Below, piece by piece: positions 1 through 12,384 of a DNA stretch of 64,000 nucleotides (position 1 is the first letter of the stretch; the number at the start of each line of letters is the position of its first letter). The stretch lies in NCBI GenBank assembly GCA_000320545.1, contig ADNK01003343.1, forward strand, positions 23,991-87,990, written 5' to 3'. This stretch comes from Bigelowiella natans CCMP2755 (taxonomy: Eukaryota; Cercozoa; Chlorarachniophyceae). The position numbers and the translations under genes are program-made. The notes beneath the pieces were generated by a model that had not been told where the DNA came from, ran no database searches, and was given only the letters and a program-made list of their open reading frames with translations.

Positions 1-172
1 GCTGCTTTCTTTCTTCTTCTCCGCTTCATTTCTGATAACTAAGGCGTGCCACAACCACTTTTTTGTTACGCTGTCCAACTGGCCCGAATCTATAAATAAT
101 TATCAGCATCACCCTTATCGTCGTCGTCATCATCACCATCATCATCATCATCATCATCATCATCTTGATTAG
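1..172. other. intron sequence upstream of the first visible pseudouridine synthase exon
   Basis: No credible coding exon is visible. It carries a (TCA/CAT)n trinucleotide tract at about 121-163 directly before the acceptor used at 172, so most of it is probably the 3' part of an intron. Confidence 0.4.
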
Positions 173-1002
173 GGAGGTTAGATCAGATGGCCTCAGGCAT
201 TCTAATTCTTTCGCAAAACGGCCGGATAATACAACGCCTCATCTCCCCAAAGTACAACACAGATCGCAAATGTGTTGACATGAGACAAAATATCGTCGCT
301 ACAGGATGCTCCCTTTTACAGCTTTCTTTGGTAAGTTCCATTTTCAATTTCTGCATTTATTTCAAGCAATGTTGTCATCGTCATGACATTATACATAATA
401 TATATATATATATATATATGTATGAATACATATTTTTTTGTATGTAATCTTTTAGGCATCACCTTGAGAAGCAGTATCTTGTAGAGGTGAGTTCCGACTT
501 GGATCTGGACACCAAGAAGGAGCAGACTGCTTTTGCTGATGGTGAGTGGCTTTCGCAGATGCTTTCTATGTCGGGTGCCGATTTTTTTTTTATAATTGCC
601 GGTGATGATGCGGCATCAGGAAATATTGCCATCCGCAATCGCAAGACGAATGAATTGGAACGATGCAGTCCCGCGCGTCTTGAGTACATCGGGCCGAGAA
701 CGGCTCGCGTGTGGTTGGCAGAAGGGCGATATCATCAGCTTCGAAGGATGTTCGCGGCGTTAGACAACGAGGTGGTTCTTGAGAATGATGATGGTGGCAT
801 AACTGGACACTAATTACCCATGTTTGTGCACCATGCGATTGTGGAATCTTTAATGACATGCGTGCAACTTATATACTGATGCGCGCAGGTTGTCGGGATC
901 CACAGAGAAAGTGTTGGTCCCATTCAGCTGGATTCGGGTTTAGAGCCGGGCGAGTGGAGAGAACTCACTGAGCAAGAGATCCAAACCATTTTGCCGGAGT
1001 GA
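173..1002 (+). CDS. RsuA/RluB-family pseudouridine synthase (5' end outside window)
   Basis: Enzymes of this family isomerise a uridine in structured RNA (usually rRNA) to pseudouridine. Three exons, 173-251, 456-771 and 889-1002, join in frame. They give the family order: GRLDQMASGILIL (the GRLD motif with the catalytic Asp), then SPKHHLEKQYLVEV (family pattern HP...K.Y.V.V), then EGRYHQLRRMF (family EGR..Q.RRM), then a C-terminal IGP-like segment ending GEWRELTEQEI before the TGA. Donors gtacaa and gtggtt and acceptors tttag and gcgcag fit GT-AG. The exon containing GRLD opens after an acceptor ending at 172, so the N-terminus, including any S4 domain, lies upstream of the window. Bacterial-type enzymes of this class in eukaryotes usually act in plastids or mitochondria; that location is inferred. 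Family confident, target base unknown. Confidence 0.8.
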
Positions 1003-1902
1003 TCGCTGGTGTGTGTTGTACACGAAAACACCATGCATGCAGCGGTGCATGATGGCGCTTGTTTGTATGTGAATGAATCTGGATAGAAGCATATTTCCTC
1101 CTGCCTGCGCCACGTTGCCCAGCGGTGTATCATGTTATGTCACACATTCAAGCTTAAGAATACAAGGGAAGCAGCCAAAACATTGATGTTGAAACATCTG
1201 GAGCACTATAGCAGGCGTCGTGTGCTACTTTCGGCCAACATTAATTACTAATAGTCTAGATAAGCTTGCATGTTAACGGAGACGGCGCACGTGCAGCTGG
1301 CGACTACCAGTATTTTCGATGTTCTTGTCCACGACTTGCGATGACTGTGCTGTTAGCGAATACGCATGCTACATCGACCAACCGTGGGGCGTAGCTGCTA
1401 TGTATAGCGCACTATGCGAAGCCGATCAATGGCCGGCTACAACTGCTCAGCTTGCACGCTATAACATGTGGCAAGACTGCAATATTAATAAAATGTGTAA
1501 CGAATGGATGCCACTCGCGTACCGCCATGGCATTATTGCTCCGTCAATGATGCATGGAGAGATACTAGCCGTACATGCTTGTATATCATGTGTGGTCGCA
1601 CAATTTCATTTTGACATTGCTGCAGTTTTTTCGACGAAAACAACAATGTGGCAATAATGTAGTGCAACGATATTATTATCATGTTGAAATTTAACACGCA
1701 TAGATACTTCCATATACACAGCTACATTAGAATGACTGGTGAAAAAATGTAATCGTTTCATGACATCCGTCTCACACTACTGTGTACCGTACTATTGTAC
1801 ACAGCCGCATAAAGTTATGTAGATTGAAAGTGTTGGAAAATCTTCTATCGCAGATGGTTGGCATCTAAAGCACGCTCTGTGACTAGCTAAGGATCTGAAG
1901 AA
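1003..1902. other. convergent intergenic region, no gene seen
   Basis: It lies between the ends of two convergent genes. The longest open frame (1319-1657, 112 codons) has no recognisable motif, start context or splice support, and I treat it as chance. Confidence 0.5.
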
Positions 1903-4900
1903 TCATCCTCTCAGCAAGCTAATTCGAGCCAAAATTTGTCCGCCTGAGATCAAAAGCCAGAGTAATGCAAAAAACGATTACGAACAGTAAGAAGTAAATC
2001 ATTACCGGTCTTTTTGGTCTTCTTGAGATCTCGAGTGAAGCATACTGGTTTATTGTACCTATATCCACATCGCAAAATGTCATGTATTCGACTAGGTACG
2101 ATCGTAAGTATGAGCTTACAGAGGCAAGTGGCAGGTGCAATCTGATCTTTCACCAAGATGATTTAAATCAATGAACCTGAGTAAGAATATATAGTAAGAA
2201 TAATTTTCTGGGTTGCTTTGGTAGTAGCATTTTGATGGTTGTTGTATTTGCTCATACGAGAATTCGAAGTCACTGTTGTAGCAGCTTCCATCCTAAATAT
2301 TGATATTGAAAACGAGGGCTGAATACAAACGCAGATTCATAGAGAAGAAAAGGTGCATATGATGAAAAAGAAGCACAAAATTAAAACAATCTTCAAAGTT
2401 CGTCCCTTGATCCATTCTACTTACCCTTCTCTCTTTCCTCTGCTGGAGCTGGATGAAAAGGAAGCGCGGCACCTTCTCTCTGAGATAGGAAAAATCGTTC
2501 GCTCACGTCGATTTGGAAAATAGCATCAACATATGGTTTATATTCCTTAACCAATATCGATCATCATATCTTGTGCGCGTATTTAGCTTTCGTAATACCT
2601 TCCCTTCACGACGTAGATCGGACTGGAAACATCACCAGGCGCTGTTCGCGCCGGCTTCCCGACAACACTACCCTGAAAGGACATTGAGGCTTTAGAAGAC
2701 CATATACTGCAGTTCAAACATCGGAAAGGTACCAGATCATCAACAATAGTGACTACGAAAAATGTCTTGCCGGTGTGCACTGATGCTGCTGACCCCTCCG
2801 CGTCAAAGGACATATCGCTCTTCGCTTTTGTACAGCAAAGCAGAACAGCATCAGATTGGAAAGGACGCGATTGAAATAATATATGATCGCGTGAAACCTA
2901 AATTCGTCGACTCCTTGCTACCGATCTTCTTCGTCTGAGATAAATGGTTATCTGTTTGCGCGCATTTCTTTGAGTTAAAAAAAAATGAATGATATTACCG
3001 AAAATGACCTCGACAGCTTGCTGTTGGATCCCTTGATGGACATAACCCCATCGTCCAGTTTAAGCTTTTTCTGCGAAGAATTCATGTGATACATGATTTC
3101 AGCATTGAACTACATCATCCAATGCTTCCTATCACCTTCTTTGCATCGACGGACTCAATAGTAAGCTTCCAAACCTCCGCTCCCTTGATCTACCGCAATG
3201 TGATAAAATTAAACGAGCGATAGATTGAGCCAATGAGTGAATACAACGGTAGGATCTACCTGTTTGGTGATATCATATGAGAATGCCGACCACTCCATCC
3301 AATTGTTTGCATGGTCCTTATTATTTGCGGTGCCCTTACTGGACTCCGCTCCAGAAACCTTTACACGTGTATGGAATTCAGCAACAACAACAACACTGAA
3401 AACACTTATGCAGATGTGACCTTCGAAGCGTCGTCCTTCTTGGCGCTCTCTTGTTTGCGTTCTTCATTATCTTAGTAATTTGTGCAGGAAATTTAAATCA
3501 GCTTTAGCTGCTCTAGGCTATTTTCAGGTCGATCTGCGTGACACTTACCCTTGAGCTTTGCAGACATCTCCAGTGATGCTTTCAGCTTCGTAATCTGATG
3601 TTAGTTCAAACTTAGCCCTGCTTCCAAATCGATGATGTTTCGGAGCTGGCGCATATTTCACAGTATTTTAGAAATAGAAACCTCGTTTTTGAGAGCTTTC
3701 TTCTCTGTCGTCCAATTTGCCTTTTCGCTTTGTAGAGATGTACATTCTTCACGCAGGTGCTTGAGAGCAGCCTCCTTTTCGATGACCTGCTGCGAGGTTG
3801 CTGCCTTGTTTGAAGAGACGGACACTTTCGCATCCTCGGCAGCCTTCTTAGCTCTCGCAGTCTCGGCAACAGCTTTGGCATTTGCTTCGCTGACAGCTTC
3901 TTTTAGCAACCTTTCCCTTTCCAGCAATTTTGCATGCTCATCACGCAATTGCTGCAGAGCTTTATTCGTAGCAGCAGCCTCTTCAGAAGCAGCCGTTGTT
4001 CTGTCTTTAGCTTCCTTGTCCGTTGCAGCGGAGGCATCGGGAACGTTCTCTTCTCTCGGCGAGGCATTAGCTGCTACTTCAATAGTTGTAATGTCTCCAC
4101 TGGTGCGCCCCATTTCAGTCTTTTTCAGATTTTTGATGTGAACGTAGGCGTCTCCAAAGGAGAGCTTCACTTGTTTGATGTCTGACGGGTTCGGGTTGAC
4201 TTCACGCCTGAGATATAGTGGTGTAGTTGTAGCGTGCTTCAGCGAAACTCATTCTACGCTCATAAACAAAATTCAAGTACCCTCTTCCGTATGGCGTCTC
4301 CCATAGCTGTAATTTCGCATCTCCACTGGTACCACCCATTTCAGTCTTTTTCAGATTTTTGATGTGAACGTAGGCGTCTCCAAAGGAGAGCTTCACTTGT
4401 TTGATGTCTGACGGGTTCGGGTTGACTTCACGCCTGAGATATAGTGGTGTAGTTGTAGCGTGCTTCAGCGAAACTCATTCTACGCTCATAAACAAAATTC
4501 AAGTACCCTCTTCCGTATGGCGTCTCCCATAGCTGTAATTTCGCATCTCCACTGGTACCACCCATTTCAGTCTTTTTCAGATTTTTGATGTGAACGTAGG
4601 CGTCTCCAAAGGAGAGCTTCACTTGTTTGATGTCTGACGGGTTCGGGTTGACTTCACGCCTGAGATATAGTGGTGTAGTTGTAGCGTGCTTCAGCGAAAC
4701 TCATTCTACGCTCATAAACAAAATTCAAGTACCCTCTTCCGTATGGCGTCTCCCATAGCTGTAATTTCGCATCTCCACTGGTACCACCCATTTCAGTCTT
4801 TTTCAGATTTTTGATGTGAACGTAGGCGTCTCCAAAGGAGAGCTTCACTTGTTTGATGTCTGACGGGTTCGGGTTGACTTTACGCCTGAGATACAGGGTG

Positions 4901-5768
4901 ACTCAGCGAAGCTCAATCGACATTCATAAAAACCATTCAAGTACCCTATTCCGTATGGAGTCTCCCAAAGCTGTAATTTCGCATCCCCACTGGTGCATCC
5001 CGTTTCAGCCTTTTTCAGATTTTTGATATGAACGTAGGCGTCTCCAAAGGAAAGCTTCACTTGTTGGATGTCTGACTTCTTCGGGTTGACTTCACGCCTG
5101 AGATATATTAATGATTGTGGCGCGCTTCAGCGAAACTCAATTGACACTCAGGAACAACATTCAAGTACCCTATTCCGTATGGAGTCTCCCAATATTGAGC
5201 TTGCAACGGATTGATAACGGACTTATCTGCGAGGGCTCCTTCTTTGAATTTGATATCCTCTTGTTCGGCATCTAGCTCCTTAACACTTTCTTCCTTGAGC
5301 TTGGTGGATCCAAATTCAAGCTGTACGGTGCAGATTCCGTCTTTCTTTTCAATCAGGATGCTACAGGAAAGCAATAAGATGTTAAGATATTGCGAGGTCG
5401 GTATGAGGCATACTCCCTTACCCTTCTCCATACGGTGTGGAAACGCGTGGTGCCTTCTTCAGATTTTTGATGTGGACGTAAGCGTCTCCGAAGCTAAGCT
5501 TCACTTTTCTAATTTCTGTCGAACTCAGCTTGGCTTCAAGCCTGAGATACAGGGCGCATCGTTATGAAGGAAATTCAGCCGGTAGTACGGATGAAACGTC
5601 AAATACCCTGTTCCGTAGGGAGTGACCCAGTATTGTCCTGCAAGCAAATTCAGAGTTACCATCACGCTTCTTTTGACTTCTGCGACAACGTTACGGATAA
5701 TCGCGACCTGCTGCTGCGTCCCCCTCTACAGCCCCAGAGTTACATTGGCAATAGAAGGCCTGACCCAT
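1903..5768 (-). CDS. unrecognised 757-residue TPYG-repeat / coiled-coil protein, possibly N-myristoylated
   Basis: Twenty exons join with perfect phase agreement: 5768-5708, 5637-5607, 5541-5422, 5360-5169, 5097-4945, 4885-4733, 4659-4507, 4433-4281, 4207-3682, 3594-3549, 3470-3421, 3358-3260, 3189-3136, 3070-3009, 2917-2898, 2824-2733, 2672-2599, 2479-2425, 2292-2154, 1943-1903. The protein starts MGQAFYCQC, a Gly-2 start followed by cysteines, as in myristoylated and palmitoylated proteins. Residues about 20-370 hold repeats pairing a TPYG-G motif with KLSFGDAYVHIKNLKK. One upstream unit reads like the eukaryotic pattern 'TPYG.G ... DGI.TVQLEFG'. Residues about 370-520 are Ala/Glu/Lys-rich coiled coil. 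The C-terminal 200 residues contain an aromatic-rich part (EVWKLTIESVD, FFVVTIVDDL). Function is unknown. The last two exons are the least certain. A membrane-attached scaffold is an inference. Confidence 0.6.
4208..4885 (-). repeat. three near-identical 226-bp tandem exon-intron cassettes
   Basis: Three 226-bp units read as identical over most of their length. Each holds one 153-nt exon (51 codons, phase 2 at both ends) and one 73-nt intron starting gtacttg and ending tatctcag. A fourth, diverged cassette precedes them in transcription order (exon 5097-4945, also 153 nt). Since the exon is a multiple of three with symmetrical phase, copies can be gained or lost without breaking the frame. 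Confidence 0.85.
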
Positions 5769-6176
5769 GATTGCTTTTGATGTAGCTCTCGTCGACGTGA
5801 GAAGCGACGACGGGGGAACCGCGTAATGCGATAACCGAAGAGACCAGACGCGCAAAAATACCGATAATTTTCGGATAAAAAGCGAAACGCCAAGCAAAAC
5901 GGCCTGCGTTTTCTTCTTCGCTTTCCGCATAAGAGCAGCCCGCCGCAGACACCAGAGCAGCGGATTTTCCCAGGTTTTCCCTGAAAAAGATACCGTCAGG
6001 CGGGATTTTGTCATGAGACACGAGAGTATGAGAAGCCGTCTTTCCCAGCTTCCTTTTCCAGGAGCACCGGCCGTTCTTTACGAGCGACAACGACTTTTCT
6101 CCCTCCGCCTGCGATCGAGAGCGGAAGCGGGGCTTTAACGGATCCCAGAGGGATTGCTGGGCTACGTGCTAGCCGA
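5769..6176. promoter_or_regulatory. divergent intergenic region, probable bidirectional promoter
   Basis: 408 bp separate the inferred start codons of the minus-strand TPYG-repeat gene and the plus-strand metal ATPase. No TATA box or metal-response element is convincing. The promoter role is inferred from position only. Confidence 0.35.
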
Positions 6177-9100
6177 ATGTCAGGAAAGGAAGAGCACCGG
6201 AGGTAAGATCTCTCCCTCGACGGAGGGACTCGCCACCTGAGGGGAAGAGAGCATATTCGAGAGGGGGGCACCGAGGACATGTACTTCGTACACAAGGTGC
6301 CATCCCGGCGGAAGCTATCCGTCGCCTCTCCCGCCTCCCAATCCAGATCTTTGTCTTTAGAAGAAGGGGTTGGAAACTCGGCGGAAGTACCACCCCATTC
6401 CCACGAGAAGCAAGGATTATGCCGCAATGAGGAAGGAAATAGACGGTATACACCCAAGTCTGCTGCTGAGTTTGATGTGTTGGACCGAGCCTTAAGTTGA
6501 CATGAATTTTGCGTGCTTTTAGTGGGGAACAGCGGACTCATAGCTGCAAAGATGGCCGGTGTGGTGAAAACGGCCACAAGCATCACCATCATAAGCACCA
6601 AGAACGACCAAACCATCATCATCATCATCAAAAACAACAACATCATCATCATCATAGTAGTAACGGTCGCCATCAAAATAATCATAGTCATTGCTGTGGA
6701 AGCCAACATCACCACCCCAACTACGAAGGGGTACACAATGCAGCAACCGATGAGAACAGCGGCAAATTCTCCTCACGATCCCAATCTCCCCATAACCACC
6801 ACAACCACCATAATCACCGCAGTCACAACCATGGCGACGATAGGTTGGTAGAACACAAATGTGATCGTAACCACCCCCACCCCACCCACCACCCCACGCA
6901 CCACCACCATGAAAATAAGAAACACCATGAGTTGGAGAGCCGGAAGCACAAATACGACAATACCATGGCACTCGAAGACGTGGAGATCGGGGGAGGAGGG
7001 GGTGCTGCAGCGCCCTTCCCGCGCAAATCGTTCACGTCGCTTCATGTAGAAGGGATATGCTGCTCAAGCGAGGTTCCCATTGTAGAGAAGCTGCTGTATG
7101 CCGTCTCCGGTGTCTCCTCCGTTAGCGTGAATGTTACTTCGCGATCAGTCCTGATTGAGTACGATTCTGATGCTACTTCTCCTGATGAGCTCGCCAAAGC
7201 CCTCACCCGTGGAGGACTTGAGGCATTCGTGAGAGACAGCAGGAAGACCTGCGAAGATGGTCAGGATAATAGTGCGAGCGCTGCATCGAACGCCTTGCCA
7301 AACTGGAAGGTATGCGTCGCCCTGCTGCTGTGGGTCATCTCGATGCTCCACCACGTGGGAGGTCGGGCGCAGAGCTTGAAGTACCTCGCGTTTGGTTCCA
7401 TACTCCTCACTGGGTATCCGGTGCTGAAGCGAGCTTTGACAGCCGTGAGAAACTGCATCTTCGACATCAACTGCCTCACGTTGATTGCCGGAGTAGGGGC
7501 TGTGGCACTGGGCGATTATTCAGAGGCTGGAGCAGTCTTTACGCTGTTCTCTCTGGCAGGGTGGTTGGAAGATAAGACCTCCGCCAACATCAAGGCGGCC
7601 ATGCAGGAAATCGTGAGCCTGAAGCCTGCAGCTGCTCTCCGCGTACGAGGACCAGAGGGCAGCAAGGAAAAACTGGACGACAATTCTGAAAATGTAGATG
7701 ACGACAACACAGCTGTTATGGTGGGGGGTGAGCACGATCATCGAAAGCATAGGATAGAAGAGCATAAGGTGTCCTCCTTTTCTCGTGAAGAGGGGCACAT
7801 CGCCACCTGCGGGCAAGAGCAGCAGCATCGCTGTTGTCATCATGATAACCATGACGATATTGATCACCACCACCACCACCACCACCACCGTCATAACAAC
7901 CGCCATCATCACCAACACAACGTCGTTTATGATGACGATGAAGATCTGGCTCCGCTGATTCTGGAGAAAAAGACGAAGAAAGTTCCTACAGAGGAGAAGC
8001 AATTACACGGCTGCTGTGACGGCCACCACAGCACGCGTGATCACTATAGGCGGCGGTGCAACAAGCACCACAACCATCATTATGACTGTGCCCACAAAAG
8101 TTCACATGGATGCTCCCATAGTCATCACCAGCATCATCATCATCATCAACATCATCATCATCATCATCATCCCACCGCTGAAAAACAACCTCCACAAGAC
8201 ATAGAGAAGATCTGCATAGAGGACGTGAGGGTTGGCGACTGCTTACAGGTGGAACCCGGGGCTAAGATCCCCATAGATGGCGTGGTGCTTAGAGGCCACG
8301 CACTGATTGACCAGTCAATCCTCACTGGAGAGTCGAGGCCTATCGAGAAGAGAAAGAGTGACAAGGTATACGCAGGGACCGTGAACGTTGCAGGGAGGAT
8401 GTGCATCAGGGCGACCGCGAGGGCCTCGGAGTCCGCTGTGAGCAGGCTGGTGGCGCTGATAGAGAAAGCACAGGCGCAGAAGTCCCCCACGGAGAAGCTC
8501 GTCGCCTCGTTTGCGAAGGTGTACACCCCCGTGATTCTCTGCGGCGCGGTGATAATGGCTGTCCTCCCTTGGGTGCTGGACCCTAACGCAACGGACTCTA
8601 ACTTCATGTGGATGCGGCGCTCGCTCATCCTCCTCGTCACATCATGTCCCTGCGCCCTGCTCATTTCCACCCCCATCGCCTACGCGTGCGCTATTTCAAC
8701 GGCGGGGAGGAACAGGGTGTTGGTCAAGGGGGGGCAGCACCTCGAGACGCTGCGGAAGCTTTCTGTCGTTGCGATGGACAAAACCGGAACCATCACGCAG
8801 GGGAGATTCGCCGTCGAGCACTTCGTCTTCATAGAGGGTAAGAGCGCGGGCATGGCGCACGTGCTGCGTGGGGTGTGTGCTGTGGAGTCATTCTCAACCC
8901 ATCCTGTGGCCAAGGCTCTCGTCGAGTATTCAAAGGAAAAGCTGGGGCATCTACTTGAGGACGATGGGTCAACAACTTGGCCGCCGTCTTCTGAGGTCAG
9001 CCATTTCAAGATCGAGGAAGGGCACGGGGTGTCGGCAACATACAATAGAGACAGGATTTACATAGGAAGTGCTCGAGAAGGAGGAGGAGGAGGAGGAGGA

Positions 9101-10093
9101 GGAGAGAGAAGGCAAGATGCGAAGGAGGGCAATGGTGGTAAGCTTCTCCCAGGAGATCGGTGGTTGGCCAAAACGGAAGAGTGGGAAACGCAAGGGGGTA
9201 CTACGGGATGGATCATCCTGAATGGCAGGCCCATAGCTTGTTACAGCGTGATTGACACCCTCAGAAGCGAAGCTATGGACACCGTCGAGGACCTACAGAA
9301 AGCGCACGGAATCAGAGTCGTGATACTGACCGGCGATAACGAAGGGGCCAGTAGACGTGTAGCTGACACCGTCGGCATCGAGGCAGATGACGTGCACTTT
9401 GGGTTGCTACCGCGAGGCAAAACCGAGTCTATAAAGCAGCTCAGAAATGTTGTAGTAGGAGATTCCCTACATGACGCGAAGAAGAAGAAGCGCAGCATCG
9501 TAGTCGCTATGGTTGGTGACGGTGTGAACGACGCTCCCGCCATTGCTGCCGCTGACGTGGGCATCTCAATGGGGTGCGCCGGGGCCGCAGCCTCCGCCAT
9601 GGAAACGGCGGATGTCGTCCTTATGGACGGCGACTTGAAGAAATTGAGCTTCCTCATTCACCTCAGCGCTCGCGTGCACAGCACCATCGTGGAGAACGTG
9701 ACACTGGCAGTTGTGATGAAAGCTATGGTCGTGGTGATGACCTTCCTAGGGTGGGCATGGCTGTGGTTAGCCGTCGTGGCGGATGTAGGATCGATGCTGC
9801 TCGTCACCATCAACAGCACGCGCCTACTGCAGAGCAAGCAGAAGCTGCAGTTCCGCAAGGAGATTCTCAGACAGATTCGCGACGGGGGCGAAAATGTCAT
9901 TGTGGTCAACGAATCCGACGACGAGGAGATAGACTTTAAGCAATCATCTAATCTCATTGTCATACAGAAAACCAACCAGCTTCACAGCGAAATACCGGTC
10001 CCTACCACCCTCCCCCTCCCCCCTCCCCCCTCCCCCCTCCCCCCATTTTTTTTTTCCCAGAGCAAACGGACGGAGGAGGGGGGTGGAAGATGA
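6177..10093 (+). CDS. P1B-type Zn2+/Cd2+-transporting ATPase with His-rich insertions (HMA2/4, ZntA class)
   Basis: It exports or sequesters Zn2+/Cd2+ using ATP. A 26-nt first exon (6177-6202, MSGKEEHR) splices by gtaag and cttttag to 6523-10093 with matching phase, giving 1198 residues. Features in order: His-rich N-terminus (about 20-160); HMA domain (about 181-252) with GICCSSE, the plant HMA2/HMA4 form of the metal site; membrane helices; actuator-domain TGES (about 610); CPC in the transport helix (about 717); DKTGT with the phosphorylated Asp (about 760); HP locus (THPVAKAL, about 801); GDGVNDAP (about 1008); and a last helix with ADVGSMLLV. All catalytic signatures are intact. The actuator domain is split by about 190 residues (about 382-570, nt 7640-8205) rich in poly-His and Cys. 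A poly-Gly insert sits in the nucleotide-binding domain. The Pro-rich C-terminus is low complexity. Plasma or vacuolar membrane location cannot be told. Confidence 0.92.
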
Positions 10094-11102
10094 AAAGCAC
10101 GCCTAATGATACCTAATTGTGAGGGAAGCCTATTCTTTTTCTGTCACACTAATACTATTGCTTTTTCAGCTGCGTAGCTTGGCTGCTGCTGGTTTTGCTC
10201 CGAAGTAAAAGATTCTGTGCAGCGACGTGATGTTAGTTTCGGCTCCGCGGAGAATCATCCGTTTTGCATATCAACAGTTTCCAGAGCGATTTGGGACGCA
10301 ATTCATATTATCTTCCTGGGAAACAATCTGTGGTCTTGGGCCGTCATATGCGGTTCTGGGCATAACCTTGATCTATGACCGCTGTAGATCCGTAAAAATC
10401 ATTCTCGTCAGTCGCTAACGAAACATGTGCGCATTCTATTTATTTATCACGCCAGCCTATCTTATGGAAGCCGAGGCCAATAAGTCCCTCGCATCGTATG
10501 TTCGTAAAAGCTTGTTAGCATAGTTATCTGGTAGGGCTGCATATTTAGATATAGAGCACCGACAACCGAAACCATGTAACATTCTTTTCTTGCCATATAT
10601 CACATAACGACATCTAGAAGAACGTACGTACAGCCTGATGTTGATAAAATACAAAACACACGTTCTTCGTTGCGGATATGTGCTGCATGTGCATATACCT
10701 ATACGTGTCTAAGATCTGTGATGCCCAACGTTCCCTTTCTAGCTTTGCACACTCAGTCTCATCAATCTGCCACGCATGCCTGCTACATGTCAACGATCGA
10801 ACGGTCGTATTGCCGCAGCGTTGCACACAGAGCGCAGCACACGCTAGCTGCTTCATGCAAGCTAGCTAGCTAATGCAGTCTTCACCACTTATTAATGCTA
10901 CACATGCCACGCGTATGTGCTAGCGTGCTCGTCACTCATGTAGACATCATTGACTTAGCAAGTCAAGCCCGCACACTATGCAGTGTGAATGAACGTCAGG
11001 ACTAGAGCAGGTGTGCACATGCTTACACATTGTTACAAAAAACACATCTAGACATGATGAAATCATGCAGGAATCTTTACTAATATCTGTATCATCCTGC
11101 TA
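10094..11102. other. convergent intergenic region, no gene seen
   Basis: It lies between the 3' ends of the metal ATPase and the S28 peptidase. Only short open frames without motifs are present. It should hold both polyadenylation regions, but no clear signal is assigned. Confidence 0.5.
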
Positions 11103-11663
11103 CTACGTTGCTGTGGCTGCCTCAAGGATCCAGTCGTATATAATGGCCTCTTCCCGGTTTCGCGCATCTGTGACTTCCTCCGGGTCATCAGGATGGGGGC
11201 CTCTGAGATCCAAGTGGTGGGCCCCCTTCTTCAGGAATATCCAGTACAAGCCCCTTCTCTCGTCGTAGTCGCTGATTACATCCTTGCTCTTAGCAATGAA
11301 GCCTCCGCCTGACCATGGGTCAAGAGCCCCGTTGCTCCAGATGATGTTGCTGACGTTCGCAATAAGCCCGTCGCCAAGCTTGAACCCGCCATACAGCTGG
11401 GTCAAACGCGTGGTGTTCAGCACTGCTCTTCCGTTGAAGATGCGCGAGCAAGGCTTTTCTGCAGAGTCTGCGAGTGAGAAGCTGTAGTTTCGCACACCTC
11501 TTGCAGAGAATTGGTGGAGATTTTCTGTGCACGACTGCCAACCCCATGAGTTCGGCCCTGGGCCGTCGCCGGGAATCCCTGTTTTTGTTTTTGTTTTTGT
11601 CGTTCGATCACCGTCACAATCATCATCAGTATTTATCGCTTTTATTGTTCCTCCGACTAGGAA

Positions 11664-11745
<82 letters not shown>

Positions 11746-12344
11746 TGCAGGTTATGACATGCCATCGTGTAGCCACCCCCCGCCTCTCACTACCACCACA
11801 CACACATACTCACACGCACACCCCAAACCACAGCAATCAATCTCAAGGGGCCGCTACTTCTCCGTGGCAGAAAATCTACTCGAAAATCTTGTAAGAAGAC
11901 CGACCTCCTGGTCCCTCGACGAGAGCCTGCATGCAGTCACTGCTGCCCTCAGTGCCCATCGCCATCTTGGTAATGTGTGCCGCGGCCTCGATCAAGGGAA
12001 GAGGAGGAGAACTAGCCTTGCCGCTATTTGCTGCCGCTACGAGTGCCTCACACGTGTAATTCACAGGCCACGCTGGCCGGCCACCAACCGGATACCTTAT
12101 CAATTTTACATGGAAGGATGGGGGGGGGGGGGTTACGTATATGTTCGATGTGTATGCGGTGAGAGCAGACACACAGCTTACCGAATAATTGATTGTCCTT
12201 TCTGTTTGTCTATTTATTATTATTGTTATTATTATCATTGTTATTATCATTACGGGTAGTCGAGCTGGGGAAGGCTTTCTAGGGCATATTGAAACAACTC
12301 GCTTGGCCTGTTTTCATCAGCACAGTATAAAAAGAGGAGGGAGG

Positions 12345-12384
<40 letters not shown>

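Noticed and set aside
1319-1657. 112-codon open frame as a small gene
   Set aside because: No motif, no splice-linked extension, and composition like the surrounding intergenic DNA.
4202-4848. Three separate 64-codon genes on the minus strand
   Set aside because: Their starts lie inside exons and their ends inside introns of the tandem cassettes; the spliced 51-residue units explain them better.
4281-5097. CRISPR-like regularly spaced repeats
   Set aside because: The repeats are contiguous 226-bp units carrying exons and introns, without unique spacers, in eukaryotic DNA.
6279-6500. 73-codon open frame upstream of the metal ATPase as a uORF or first exon
   Set aside because: The 26-nt exon at 6177-6202 has the right phase and splice signals, placing this frame within intron 1.
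11586-11610. (GTTTTT)n stretch as part of the S28 coding frame
   Set aside because: It lies upstream of the acceptor at 11579 on the minus strand; including it would add a Lys/Thr repeat and a poly-Val/Cys segment foreign to S28 peptidases.
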